Shown in pieces: positions 1 through 9,560 of a stretch of DNA of 64,000 bases (positions are counted from its first letter, which is position 1; every line of letters starts with the position of its first letter). The position numbers and the translations under genes were made by a program. The notes below the pieces were generated by a model. That model worked only from the letters and a program-made list of their open reading frames with translations. It did not search any database and was not told the origin of the DNA. The stretch is from contig CM019713.1 of NCBI GenBank assembly GCA_009760885.1, forward strand, positions 27,122,927-27,186,926. Direction: 5' to 3'. The stretch comes from Achatina immaculata (lineage: Eukaryota; Mollusca; Gastropoda; Stylommatophora; Achatinidae).

Positions 1-69
1 ACTTACATAAAACCTACACGATGACCCAGTCAACTCGAACAGCCATCCAAGACCAAACTAACTAGACCT

Positions 70-97
70 ACTCTCTCTCTCTCATTCTCTCTCTCTT

Positions 98-130
<33 letters not shown>
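70..130. repeat. (CT)n microsatellite, imperfect
   Basis: An imperfect CT tract with short T runs. It opens a spurious frame on the minus strand (Arg-Glu repeats). No coding signal lies in bases 1-270 otherwise. Confidence 0.9.
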
Positions 131-269
131 GATCCCAAGCAGGAGTCTTTTTCCTTGCAAAAGGAACCCCAGACCCCGTGATCAAGTGACCAATTGGAAC
201 ACGGAGGCAAAACTCGCTCCGTGCTTGCATAATCATCTGTGCCATGGCCAACAAGTTACAACCTCTGTT

Positions 270-677
270 CTGTCATAGAATATCTTCTTTATTCTGTTAC
301 ACAGCCATCAAGTTCCAAAAGGAAATAATTCTAAAAGTAACTTGTTAGATCTCGTTAGAAATTATGTTAATGAATGTTCAAGAACATATATTAGCAAAAC
401 TGTACTTAAAATGTATTTCTATTGGGATGTCTATGCTTGCCTGTGTGCACGCGTGTGTGCGCTATTTTGTTAGACTAATTACCTTTTCTCTTATATTGTA
501 AATATAAGAGTTTAATTCTGCACTCTTTTGATATGTTTTTCCCTCATGTAATTTATATACTTGTATTAAATCGAGTGTGTGGGAAGAATGAAAGATGGAG
601 TGATGAAGGGCAGAATGTAAGATTGGCCTGCGTACCCAATTCTTTACCGTTTAAAAATAAAGATCATTCATTCATTT
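270..677 (+). mobile_element. LINE family A (CR1/L2-like), 3' UTR-only copy
   Basis: Bases 290-690 match the 3' UTR of the longer family A copy at 2200-2530: 'agccatcaagttc', 'ctaaaagtaact', 'gttagaaattat' and 'ttagattaatta' occur in the same order. The copy ends with the motif 'gcctgcgtacccaatt', an AATAAAG-type signal and 'attcattcatt'. The same ending recurs at 3180-3262 and 21670-21742. No coding sequence remains. The left boundary is approximate. Confidence 0.7.
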
Positions 678-702
678 TCTCTCTCTCTCTCTCTCTCTCT
701 CA

Positions 703-762
<60 letters not shown>
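678..762. repeat. (CT)n(CA)n compound microsatellite
   Basis: A pure CT run (678-700) passes into a CA run (about 704-761). It starts directly after the 3' end of the preceding family A LINE and separates it from the next family A copy. Confidence 0.95.
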
Positions 763-899
763 AGAGAACGAAAATCACTGTCTGATATAAATGATGATAA
801 ATTGTGTGGTGCTATCTTTGTTGACTTCAAGAAAGCCTTCGATATAAATTACCCGAGAGTCTAGCGAAAAAGCTGAAGGGTTATAGATTACACCAATAC

Positions 900-1121
900 A
901 TGACCAAATTTATCACATCTTGTCTCTCAGGCAGACAACAGGTAGTTTGCTTCAGAAACCAAATATCTGACTCATCTGTGGTTGATACTGGTGTTCCTCA
1001 AGGCTCCATTCTTGGTCCTCTTCTCTTTGCTGTCTACATTAACAATCTACCACTTCATTTCAAACACTCTTCATGTGATCTTTTTTCTAAAGACTTCACA
1101 GTTTATACTTTGTACAGGTGA
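900..1121 (+). pseudogene. LINE A reverse-transcriptase fragment
   Basis: A 73-codon open stretch covers the RT palm region. It reads ITSCLSGRQQ, then VPQGSILGPLLFAVYINNLP, then CDLFSKDFTVYT where active relatives have LFADDT. Both the upstream and downstream parts are frame-disrupted. It is a remnant of the LINE polyprotein that would copy the element's RNA at the target site. Confidence 0.75.
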
Positions 1122-1688
1122 GTGTGGCATTAGTAGGTACATGAGGCGCTTCAAAATATAAATAATGAGATTAAATTGAGTAATAATAACTGTATGTTGA
1201 TAAACACCAACAAAACGAAATCAGCGCTCATCACGACAGGACAGAAACTACAGAATGCAACAGAAACTACACTACATATTTGTGCTGGGACTACAGAAAT
1301 AGAAAACGTTCATGAGCACAAAACTCTCATTATAGATCAACATTTAACTTGAAATTCTCATGGACATAACCTGACAGCACAGAAAGTTTACAAATTTACT
1401 CAAATTAAACACTTTATCGAGCAAGACAAAATCATGCTACATATCACAAATACAAACACACTTAGGGAATTGTTCCACAATCTGGGATGGATGCTTACTC
1501 TCAAACACAGAAAGGCTCCAGTCACTTCACAAACAAGCATTAAATCTCTTTTGTGACAAGCATCCAGTGCAGACTGCAGTTAAGCACAAACAGCTCTCAG
1601 AATTCTAACCCTCAAATATAGAGTCATTTTTAGCAAAGTTAAGTTTGTTCATAGAAGTCTATGGCATAATGCACCGGCTTGCCTGTAG

Positions 1689-1967
1689 TAAAAGTAAAGA
1701 TAGTCCCATAGCATTTCAAATGCCGTAGGGGGTGAAGCGTTAGAGACCTCATTATGCTGGGTCATCAGCGTATGAGGTAGGGTGACCAGTTCCTTTCCTC
1801 GCTGCCTTTACTTCCCAGATTTTCTCTGGTACCCATTTTACGAGGCTGGGTCGACCTCAGGGCCGTATTGGTCGGAAAAAAATCCCGCTCAGCTGGGGAT
1901 TCGAACCCTCGACCATTTGGTTGCTAGACGAGTGCTCTAACCACTACGCTAGCCGGTCCACCGGACA
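1689..1967 (-). mobile_element. tRNA-derived SINE, 279 bp, with 8-bp TSD
   Basis: Read on the minus strand, the right end is a tRNA-like head. It has an A-box-like GCGTAGTGGTTAGAGCAC and a B-box GGTTCGAATCC, the internal RNA polymerase III promoter. The body carries 'gggtaccagag', shared with SINEs at 50593-50868 and 54040-54285. GCCTGTAG at 1681-1688 and 1968-1975 is the TSD. The host is LINE A, whose reading continues on the far side. Confidence 0.85.
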
Positions 1968-2516
1968 GCCTGTAGCCACTAGTTAAATGTAACACTCAGC
2001 ATAGCCAACGTTTAAAAGAGTATATTTTTCCTGAACTCATCAGTGATTTGTACAAGAAAGACCTTGCATGCTCTGCGGTGCAGTTATGGAACTTCCACCA
2101 TTACCATTTAAAATTCATCAACACTATTTCATCCTTTAACTCCAAATGTTTTCAATATTTAATTGTTTGTGACTATATGCCTCCTTAAAATAGTTAAATG
2201 TCTGTCATAACGTGACTTGCTAGCCATCAAGTTCTGTTCTAAAGTACATAGTTCTAAAAGTAACTTTTTAGACTTTGTTAGAAATTATAGTTCTAAACGT
2301 AAGTTATTAGATCTTGTTAGATATTTTCTTAAAGAATGTGAAGGAATATGGTGTTAGAAGAACTGTATTGAAAATGTATTTGTTTGTGTGTTTGTGCGTG
2401 CGTGTGTATGTTTCATCTCGTTAGATTAATTACTTCTCATTATATCATATGTGTGAATGTAACATCTTCATTTTGCACTCCCAGAAACTTATTTTTTCTT
2501 TTCATGTAATTTGCAT

Positions 2517-3150
2517 CAATCAATCAATCAATCAATTCATCATTCAATCAATCAATCAAGTCCCGTGACGACAACCCACCCAGTAACTTCTCTATCTGTC
2601 TTCCCCTGTCTCTTCTTCACTCAATTTTTCCGGTTGCCACAATGTGTTCCAATTTTCCTCTTCTCAGAAAATGTCCTATAAATCTCGCTTGTCTGCCTCT
2701 GATCTCTGTTGTAATTTGCCTTTTAACTCCAGCCTCTCTTATGACTTCTTCGTTGCTTTTCTTAGCTGTCCTTGGTACCTTCAACATCCTTCTTATGAAC
2801 TACATTTCCATGGCCTCCATTTCTCGCTGTACTCTCTTATTCATAGAACGTGCTTCACATCCATAAAACAAAGTTGGCTCGATGTAACATTTAAGTACTC
2901 AGAATCTTGATATGGATCTGTTACACAAGATGTTTCTCATTTTCTGTAATGCACGTCTGCTTTTAATTTCGTTGTGACATTTCCCATCAGCTGTTATAAT
3001 TGTTATTAAGTACTTGAATCTATCAACTTGTTTCAGTTGTGTGCCATCGATGGTAATGCTACATTTTGGTGGTATTCTTTTCTTCTGGACATCGTGGTTC
3101 GTGAAAGTAAACGTAAAGGTCTCAGTCTGAAGTGATGGTAATTTGTTTAC
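2517..3150 (-). mobile_element. LINE family G (RTE-like) C-terminal fragment with (TTGA)n tail
   Basis: The minus strand encodes the usual LINE C-terminus in broken frames: KCSITIDGTQLKQVDRFKYL (about 3060-3000), a CYIEPTLFYGCEA motif, MEAMEM-FIRRML, then an FIGH..RR.KLEH segment. It ends with a TGA that is the first unit of (TTGA)n (2517-2560 on the plus strand reads TCAA repeats). Related to family C at 27.2 kb but distinct. This fragment does not include the catalytic RT motifs. Confidence 0.7.
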
Positions 3151-3179
3151 CTTTATTAAACTGATTATGTCGTAATAAT

Positions 3180-3302
3180 GAAAAATGAGTAATGAATGAT
3201 AGAATGTAAGTTGAGCCTGTATATCCAATTTCTTTATATGAACCTTTGAAAACAAAGACATTTCATTCATTTATTCTCTCTCTCTTTCTCTCTCTCTCTC
3301 TC
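3180..3302 (+). mobile_element. LINE family A 3' tail followed by (CT)n
   Basis: It carries the terminal motif gaatg-taag-tgagcctg..cccaatttcttta, then an AAACAAAG signal and attcattcatt. It runs into CTCTCT from 3271. About 80 bp of LINE remains. Confidence 0.6.
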
Positions 3303-3587
3303 AAATCTTTAATTTCTTTTTGCTTTGTCCTGTGATTGTTAGTTTTCCAAAGCCTCTCTTCTCTTGAAATGCCCAAAGAGTGCTGGTGGGTTTCTCCGAA
3401 CTGTTTTCGTGTGACTTGAATGCGATTTCACCGAATTTATCAAAGAAACATGATAACAGACTTTAAACTTCACTGGAAGTTAAGGGTGAAAAAAAGAGAA
3501 ACGGAGAAACAAGGTCGACGGTGATGTAAATGAATGAATAACGTTCAGTGATATCTTCAAAGGACAATGACTAGGATCACCGTGGCA

Positions 3588-3830
3588 GCAGGAGATGTGA
3601 AGACACATTGTAACCTATCTTCCTTGTGAATATGGTAGCAAGAGACGATAAGACACGCTGTAACCTATCTTCCTTGTGAATATGGTAGCAAGAGACGATA
3701 AGACACGCTGTAACCTATCTTCTTTGTGAATATGGTAGCAAGAGACGATAAGACACGCTGTAACCTATCTTCTTTGTGAATATGGTAGCAAGAGACGATA
3801 AGACACATTGTAACCAATCTTCCTTATGGA
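3588..3830. repeat. Minisatellite, 50-bp unit, about 5 copies
   Basis: The unit starts gataagacacgctgtaacct and ends with ggtagcaagagac. Copies differ by single bases, such as cttccttg against cttctttg. A 25-bp direct duplication ('tggttttcctgatgac..') lies just downstream at about 4000-4050. Confidence 0.9.
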
Positions 3831-4044
3831 GATGGCACAGGATAATGGTTTCAGTATGTGTTAAGTTTCTAATACAGATAAATCAGCTTCGTTCTCGTCT
3901 CCTATGTCCGTAGAACTAGAAGCTTATATTCTGTTCGGCCAACAAGTGACGGATTAGAAGGTTATTTTATCGTGTCACAGGAACAGTTCTTACAGAATGG
4001 TTTTCCTGATGACCTAGGGCAGTGGTTTTCCTGATGACCTAGGG

Positions 4045-4230
4045 CAGTGGTTTCCAACTTTTTTATTTTGAAAGGCCAATTTTCCAACTACATTAACTTG
4101 GAGACCATCATCGTGCATGCAAGATCGCAATATCATGAGCTGTTAAGAACTTTTTTTTGTTCAGTAGATACTATGTTGATAATGCAGCCGTGGGAGGACC
4201 CCTTGTGGACCCCCAAGTTAGGAACCAAAG
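4045..4230. mobile_element. Degenerate hAT-like MITE (tentative)
   Basis: The left end reads CAGTGGTTTCCAACTT, the classic terminal inverted repeat of many hAT MITEs. The right end, gtta-ggaaccaaag at about 4216-4230, is a worn complement. The interior has 'ggaccccttgtggaccc'. No matching 8-bp TSD was found, so the right boundary is unsure. Confidence 0.4.
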
Positions 4231-4374
4231 AAACAAACTGCTTGAACGCCTCCACCACAGTAAAGAGGACTATGTAGGTCCCTACTCAGTAAGGCCAAAG
4301 CAAAAAGCTTGTTCCTCAAGTTATCAAAGGCAGATGTGATAAGAGTTCTGATCAGATTTCGCCAACAGCCATTA

Positions 4375-5668
4375 CAAGGTCCGACAATTAAGTAATGAGA
4401 CTATTACATAAAAAATAAAATAAACAACAGTTGAAGATATAAAGTGTATTTTATTCAAAGTAAGCCCCTTGTGCATTGATACTGTTAGTGGCACGATCTA
4501 ACAAACACTGGAACGACCTCTGCAGTTCTTCTGTTGGTATGGCCCTTAAACTCGATGTTACGGCCCTTTGGAAGTCATCAGTATCGTCAAAGAAGTGTCC
4601 TTTCAATGGTAACTTTAATTTTGGGAATAGAAAATAATCACAGGGAGACAAATCTGGGGAATAGGGTGGATGATTGGGAACACACGCTTGTTTTGGGGGC
4701 AAAAATTCCTGTACAACTACAGCCCAGTGAGCCGGTGCATTATCATAAAGAAGGAAAAAAAACTGTCAGGTGTTGAATACTCGAGTCGGACTTGGAGAAT
4801 TCTTTTCAATAGGAATTTCAAAATACTTAAATAAACTTTGGCAGTGACAGTCTGTCCCTCTGGAATAAATTCTTTGTGAATAACTTCTTTGCTGTCACAG
4901 AAGCACACTAACATTGTCTTCACTTTCGACTTTTGAATACGAATATTTTGGCCTTTTGATGATGATGACTTACACTGAGCATTTTGGGGTTTAGTTGTGT
5001 CATAATAGCGAAACATCCATGTTTCATCCTCTGCATCAATCAAATTTAAGAAATGTTTATTTCTGCGACACGTTTTGATGATGTATTTTGCGTACTCAAC
5101 ACGCTGATGTTTTCGGTCATCAGACAACGCATGTGGTACAAACCAGCAAGTAACTTTTTTCTTGCCCAAATCTTCCACTAAAATTTTACGAATGGTCTCT
5201 CGGTTAACACAAAATTCATCTGCCATCATCCTCACAGTCAAACAACTGTCTTCTTGTATCCGTTCTCTGACTTTTGCAATGAGTTCCTCAGAAATTTGGC
5301 GTCCATGTTTATTTGCATTTGTAATCGTTTTCAGACCACTTTTGAATCGTGAATACCGTCTGAATATCTTTTCACGAGACAAACAATTATCCCATAAACT
5401 TGTCGCATCAATTCAGCTGTCTCAGTGGCACTTTTTCCGAGTTTTAAACAGAATTTAATGTTAGCTTTTTGCTCCATGCTGATTATGTAACAATGCACCT
5501 AGGTCAATAAAATAGCGGCTTATTTGTTGTCTACTTATCGGGCGGCGATGAAAAGTTGCCAGATCATAGATGAATGTTGTCTCTTTGGATTCTATGCTTT
5601 GTTTCATAGATGACATTTTTGTCTTAGCCGTAATAAAATCAGTCTCATTACTTAATAGTCGGACTTTG
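4375..5668 (-). mobile_element. Complete mariner element, 1,294 bp, with TIRs and TA duplication
   Basis: The two ends are 28-bp terminal inverted repeats matching at 26 of 28 positions. Both start CAA(G/A)GTCCGAC and end AAGTAATGAGACT (4375-4402 and 5641-5668). TA dinucleotides at 4373-4374 and 5669-5670 are the expected mariner target duplication. The length is normal for mariner (about 1.3 kb). The single transposase frame on the minus strand has decayed, so the element is structurally complete but not autonomous. It inserted into the stop codon of the minus-strand ORF at 5669-5934. Confidence 0.95.
4451..5477 (-). pseudogene. Mariner transposase (D,D34D), frameshifted
   Basis: The start codon is at 5477-5475 (MEQKANIKFC..). 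An N-terminal helix-turn-helix follows (KSATETAELMRQVYG, then LSREKIFRRYSRFK). The catalytic region has DETWM (first Asp region), DNAPAH (second Asp) and YSPDLSPCD (third Asp). I counted 34 residues between the second and third Asp, the mariner signature. Two frame breaks are visible: one near 5400 after the RQVYG motif, and one near 4750 in a T-rich run just before DNAPAH. The C-terminus ends at GAYFE. It would have catalysed cut-and-paste transposition at TA sites. Confidence 0.9.
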
Positions 5669-5934
5669 TATGACCACGCCACCTCTCTAGCAATGTCCCT
5701 TATAAATCTGTAGTCAGAGACGGGCATCTCCGACTCTAGACATTCCCATACGTGCTCCGCTTCCTGTTCCAACAGCCACTGAAGCTCGCGCCCGCTGATG
5801 GAGCCAGCCACACAGAGGTTGTGGGTAATGCGAGCTAAACCACTTCGTTCAGAAAAACGTCCTCTTCCCCTGTCCTCCCCCAACTCAATCATCCTCCTGA
5901 TGTGATAGTTGTCATTCAGCCTGTCATCATCCAT
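5669..5934 (-). CDS. Small unidentified ORF ending at the mariner insertion
   Basis: From ATG at 5934-5932 the frame runs 88 codons (MDDDRLNDNYHIRRM.. to ..DIAREVAWS) without simple-sequence composition. The frame is open from a TTG 12 codons upstream and preceded by a stop. Before the mariner inserted, the next codon would have been TAA, formed by the TA target itself. The insertion therefore turns the stop into TAC and adds about 69 transposon-derived codons. The composition is acidic and arginine-rich, with no signal peptide or membrane segment. I do not recognise the family. It may be an old element or an exon fragment, and chance is possible. Confidence 0.25.
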
Positions 5935-5970
5935 ACGCAGCCTGTTCAGGCTAGCTCCTGCAACTTGCAA

Positions 5971-6840
5971 TCTCCTCCTCGTCCATTCTCAAGGTACTCT
6001 GAATTACAGCCGTGCCTGCCGACTTGCCCGCTTTCTCTTTTCCATGGACTCGCCTCTGATGAATGATTGGGCACGTAAACAAATTTTTTTTTTCTTGAGC
6101 GATAATTTATTCAGTCTGGCAGTTTATGAGCATCAAGTTTCATAGCTCAATATTTTTAAACCCTAAGGGCGTCTTATTATGAGCGACGTCAAAATAAAGT
6201 GCGCTATGAACTTCCCTCTACCTCTCAACTTATAGGGAACACTGCTCCAAGCACAGTTTTCTCCGTTCAAAAACAAATTATATTTTTTTAAAAATCATCA
6301 ATTATAAATGGTAAAATCGAAATATATTTCTGAACTTTCTCATCCATTCCCCTTCAGATTTATAACGTCAATAAATTTGCTGCAAGCGAAGTTAGTTAAC
6401 CCTAATCTGCCAACACCGGCATGTAGATAACGTTAATGGGGTTTACTGACCTAGTTTTTTTTTTTCTTGTTCTTATAGGTCTCGGGTTAATATGGAAAAA
6501 TCTGCTCCTGTTCTTGTCTGGTTCTGAAACCAAGTGTACCAAGTTTGACTGCCAGGCATCTTAATATTTTATTAATTAGGGTGCAGTATTTCATTGCTCA
6601 GATGGGGAACGCAGGGGCTGGGACGTTTTTGGAAAAAGAAATGCGGGTGGAGGGGGTTGAGCTGTCTTTTAGTCTGGTCTTTGTGTTGTTTTAAAATGGA
6701 TCTTAGCGGATGAATACAGAAATTATGTCCTGCTGTATTTAAAAACAGATATTCTTCTTCTTCTTCTTCTATTTCTCTGTTTAGTTGTTGTCTAACCTGC
6801 GACGTCATGACCTTAAAGGACATATATGTATACTGTATCG
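5971..6840. other. No recognisable feature
   Basis: AT-rich single-copy-looking sequence with a short (CTT)n run near 6750-6770. I see no coding or repeat structure. Confidence 0.5.
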
Positions 6841-6845
6841 GATAG

Positions 6846-7174
6846 GAAGGAGATTATATCATTCATTAAAAGTCATTTGCATGTCTCTTGCGGAACTTTG
6901 CCTCCCTAACAGCTCTTCTGTAAGGCCTCTCAGTTGTGAGCAAGATGGCCTGCTGCTGATGCATCCATTCGCAGATTGTCAACGATGTCTTGCAGCCATC
7001 TTCGATTTGGTCTTCCTCTATTTCTTTTTCCCATTATGTACCCTCCCAAGACTGTCTTCTCTATATTCTCATGACGTTTGGTATGTCCAAAATACGTAAG
7101 TTTTCTTTGTTTAATATTATTTACTAGCCAGCCTTCTTTAATATTTAGTCCTTGCAGTACGGATTTATTTGTTT
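6846..7174 (-). mobile_element. RTE-type LINE family B, 3' segment (continues at 8752)
   Basis: The minus strand reads the family B C-terminus, with the recurring GRPR..W, hydrophobic DI.DDL, LAHNREAY and GHAN regions, in broken frames. It ends at 6846 in ATGCAAATGA followed by AATGAATGA, the family's 3' tail. The segment stops at a 16-bp sequence (7159-7174) repeated at 8752-8767, where the same LINE resumes beyond the Penelope insertion. Confidence 0.8.
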
Positions 7175-8112
7175 AAATTAGGAAAAGAAAAGTAGGAACA
7201 GCTTTATTACTTTACAAGTAGACGGTTGTGACGTTTCTGTGTGAGACTTAATCATACAAAGTCATACAGGACGAAGAAATAGGGAGAGGAGATACAATAT
7301 AAATTCACATGAATGCTATCTTAAAAATAAATGAATAAAAATTAAATAAAATGAATAGTGCACTTAGCTGTAACTTGTAATAAGCTATGGCTTGTCCGAC
7401 ACTGTGTCAGAAATGCGCATGGTGGAGTGTAGAGAGTATTGAAAATGGAGACTTGGGATGTGTGTTACGTGGGTCATAACTGAGGGTGGTGGGTGGGGAA
7501 ACCGCGGAGGGGAGAGATAGTGATACAATGGTAATCTAACCGGGAGAAGGTGAAATATGTATTATAGTTGGGGTAGAGGTGTTGTTAAGTGAGGCTGAGA
7601 AGAGGTTGTAAGCTATGTGTAACAAGTGAGAAGAGAGTGGAACTTAGTGGGGAGGGATTATGATTTGTGGAAGAGGAGAATGTTAGGTGTAGCTGAATAA
7701 CGAGTTCAAACCATGTGGTTCTAGAGTCCCATATTCCTGAATGTCTAGGGGGCTTGTGTCAACTGCTTGGCACTGTTTGATGACTGTTACCAGAAAGTCA
7801 GATTTGCCTCTGTGGTTGGGGCCATTGAAATGATTCGGGACTGGTTTCGAAGCATGCTAGGTGATATCGTACAGATGTTTTTGCATGTGGTCCCTTAATC
7901 TGAGGCCAGTTTCACCAATGTAAGTTATTCTGCATCTTTTGCATACAATGACATATATCACATTGCGGGATTTGCACGTGAATCCCTCATGGAGAGTGAT
8001 GATAGCTTTGGGTAAGGTGATTGTTTTCGCTTCTCAGACAAGGCAGGTAATACAGCGAAGTCGCTTACATTGTTCTAGTGCCAACATATGCAAGGTTCCG
8101 CTTCAAGTGACT
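7175..8112 (-). pseudogene. PLE copy 1: linker, GIY-YIG endonuclease and 3' UTR
   Basis: On the minus strand, reading from 8110 leftward, the zinc-like linker RCITC comes first. Then ITLHEGFTCKSRNVIYVIVC and CKRCRITYIGETGLRLRD, the GIY-YIG-type endonuclease core found at the C-terminus of canonical PLEs. Then a PNHFNGPNHRGKSDF motif and an EYGTLEPHGLN motif before the 3' UTR. An in-frame stop follows HLYDIT. The reverse transcriptase is missing (5' truncation). The endonuclease would nick the target for primed reverse transcription. Confidence 0.8.
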
Positions 8113-8114
8113 AC

Positions 8115-8700
8115 ATTCCTACATTCAGGAATATGAGACTCTAGAACCACATGGTTTGAACTCGATATTCAGCTACACCTAACATTCTCCTCTTTCACCA
8201 TCATAATCCCTCCCCACGAAGTTCCACTCTCTTCTCATCTGTTACACAAAGCTCATAACCTCTTCACAGCATCACATTACAACACCTCTACCCCAGCTAC
8301 AATCACATATTTCACCTTCTCCCAGGTAGATTACCATTGTAACACTATCTCTCCCCTCCATGGTTTCCCCACCCACCACCCGCAGTTACGACCCACCTAT
8401 CAAAGTCTCCATTTAAATACTCTCTACACTCCACCATGCGCATTTCTGACACAGTGTCGGACAAGCAATAGCTTATTACAAGTTACAGCTAAGTGCACTA
8501 TTCATTTTATTTTATTTTTATTTATTTACTTTTTAAGATAGCATTCATGTGAATTTATATTTTATCTCTCTATTTCTTCGTCCTGTATATTTTTGTATGA
8601 TTAAGCTCACGCCGAAATGTCACAACTGTGTATTCGTTAAGTAATAAAGCTCTTCCTACTTTTTTTCCCTAGTTTATACATTTTGGTATCAGAGCTTTAC
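8115..8700 (+). mobile_element. PLE copy 2: 3' UTR only, opposite orientation
   Basis: It starts in the EYETLEPHGLN coding tail (8128 on, 'gaatatgagactctagaacc') and runs to AATAAAGCTCTTCC near 8643-8660. The same 3' region occurs in plus orientation at 50873-51535, which confirms the family and end point. Confidence 0.8.
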
Positions 8701-8751
8701 TGCAGTGGCTCCGTGTATAGTTATTTACTCATAAACTAATTATTGTGTGTT

Positions 8752-9560
8752 ACGGATTTATTTGTTTTATGTTACGTGCGTGATATTTGAAGGACTCTTT
8801 TATAGCATTTATATTCAAAGGCATTTATGTGTTTCTCAGCTGTTTTGTTAAGTGTCCAGGTCTCACAAGCAAATGTTGCGATTGGAAAAATCCATGCCCT
8901 TAAAAATCTTATTTTTGTAGTTCTCTCTGTTCCTCTCCGCAGCTTCTTTAGTTATTTTACTTTCTGAGGAGCGATAGATGTCATCCTTTTAATTTCCCTC
9001 ATTGTATCTCTATTACTATTTAGCAATGATCCAAGATATTAAAAACTCTCTAAATCTTCCAATTTTTCCTAATTGATGCATATTTCAGCTGCCTTATTTG
9101 TTTTGTCATTTGTCATCAATTTAGATTCCTTCGCATTAAGCTACAGATTTTGCTCTTCACAATTCTTACGGACTGACATAATTAGTTTTTCCACTCCTTT
9201 TTGTATTGTGGACAGTAATACTATGTCATCAGCATATCTAATCTCTGGTGTTTCATAACCTCCAATTGTTATGGCATCGTAATATTCTTTGTCTACATCT
9301 TCTCTAACATTCCTCATTATATTTTCAGTATACAAATTAGATAAGTAGGAACCCCTTGTTTTTATATCAAACCAGCTTGTTGTTTCGCCATTTATTCTTG
9401 CTGCTGCCTGTTGATCTAGATACAGCTGTGATATTAACTGTGTCACTTATGATGGAAATCTCATTTTTTCCATTAGTTCCCAAAGTGTCTGGTGTTGTAC
9501 ACAATCAAACTCCCTTATATTGTCTGTACTTCTCTGTGGGGTTATGTCCCCTTTCTGAAA
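8752..9560 (-). mobile_element. RTE-type LINE family B, RT and connection region
   Basis: On the minus strand a frame at 9446-9141 reads QLISQLYLDQQAAARINGET.., NLYTENIMRNV, then IRYADDIVLLS. That is the RT palm with an intact YADD catalytic box. Upstream in another frame is DCVQHQTLWELMEK, and FRKG ends at the Helitron border (9561). Downstream are fragments of the thumb and C-terminal domain. Stops and frame changes mark it as dead. The copy continues at 6846-7174 beyond the PLE insertion. Confidence 0.8.

Larger units (their letters stand above)
785..2530 (+). mobile_element. LINE family A (CR1/L2-like), 5'-truncated and interrupted by a SINE
   Basis: The copy starts inside the reverse transcriptase (RT) domain, at the FVDFKKAFD-type motif (about 795-845). 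A frame at 900-1121 carries the VPQGSILGPLLF motif. The catalytic FADD box is decayed to FSKD, so the copy is dead. The C-terminal region resumes after the SINE (1976 on, 'LVKCNTQHSQ..' followed by an AVQLWN motif). The 3' UTR at 2200-2530 parallels the copy at 270-677. Compared with the longer copy at 19181-21742 it lacks the endonuclease and the RT N-terminus. Confidence 0.8.
7175..8751. mobile_element. Two Penelope-like elements head to head, inserted in RTE-B
   Basis: A 1,577-bp insertion is flanked by a direct duplication starting ACGGATTTATT (7159-7174 and 8752-8767, 16 bp). Its left arm (about 7175-7735) and right arm (about 8120-8690) are imperfect inverted copies of one PLE 3' region: 'gtgcacttagctg', 'gacacagtgtcgg' and 'ccacatggtttgaact' appear in mirrored order. 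The AATAAAG signals face outward. About 385 bp of PLE coding sequence lies between the arms. Inverted partial copies are a known habit of Penelope elements. The last 50-60 bp before the right TSD is unassigned. Confidence 0.85.

Noticed and set aside
5162..5458. 98-codon plus-strand ORF
   Set aside because: It is the antisense of the mariner transposase N-terminus.
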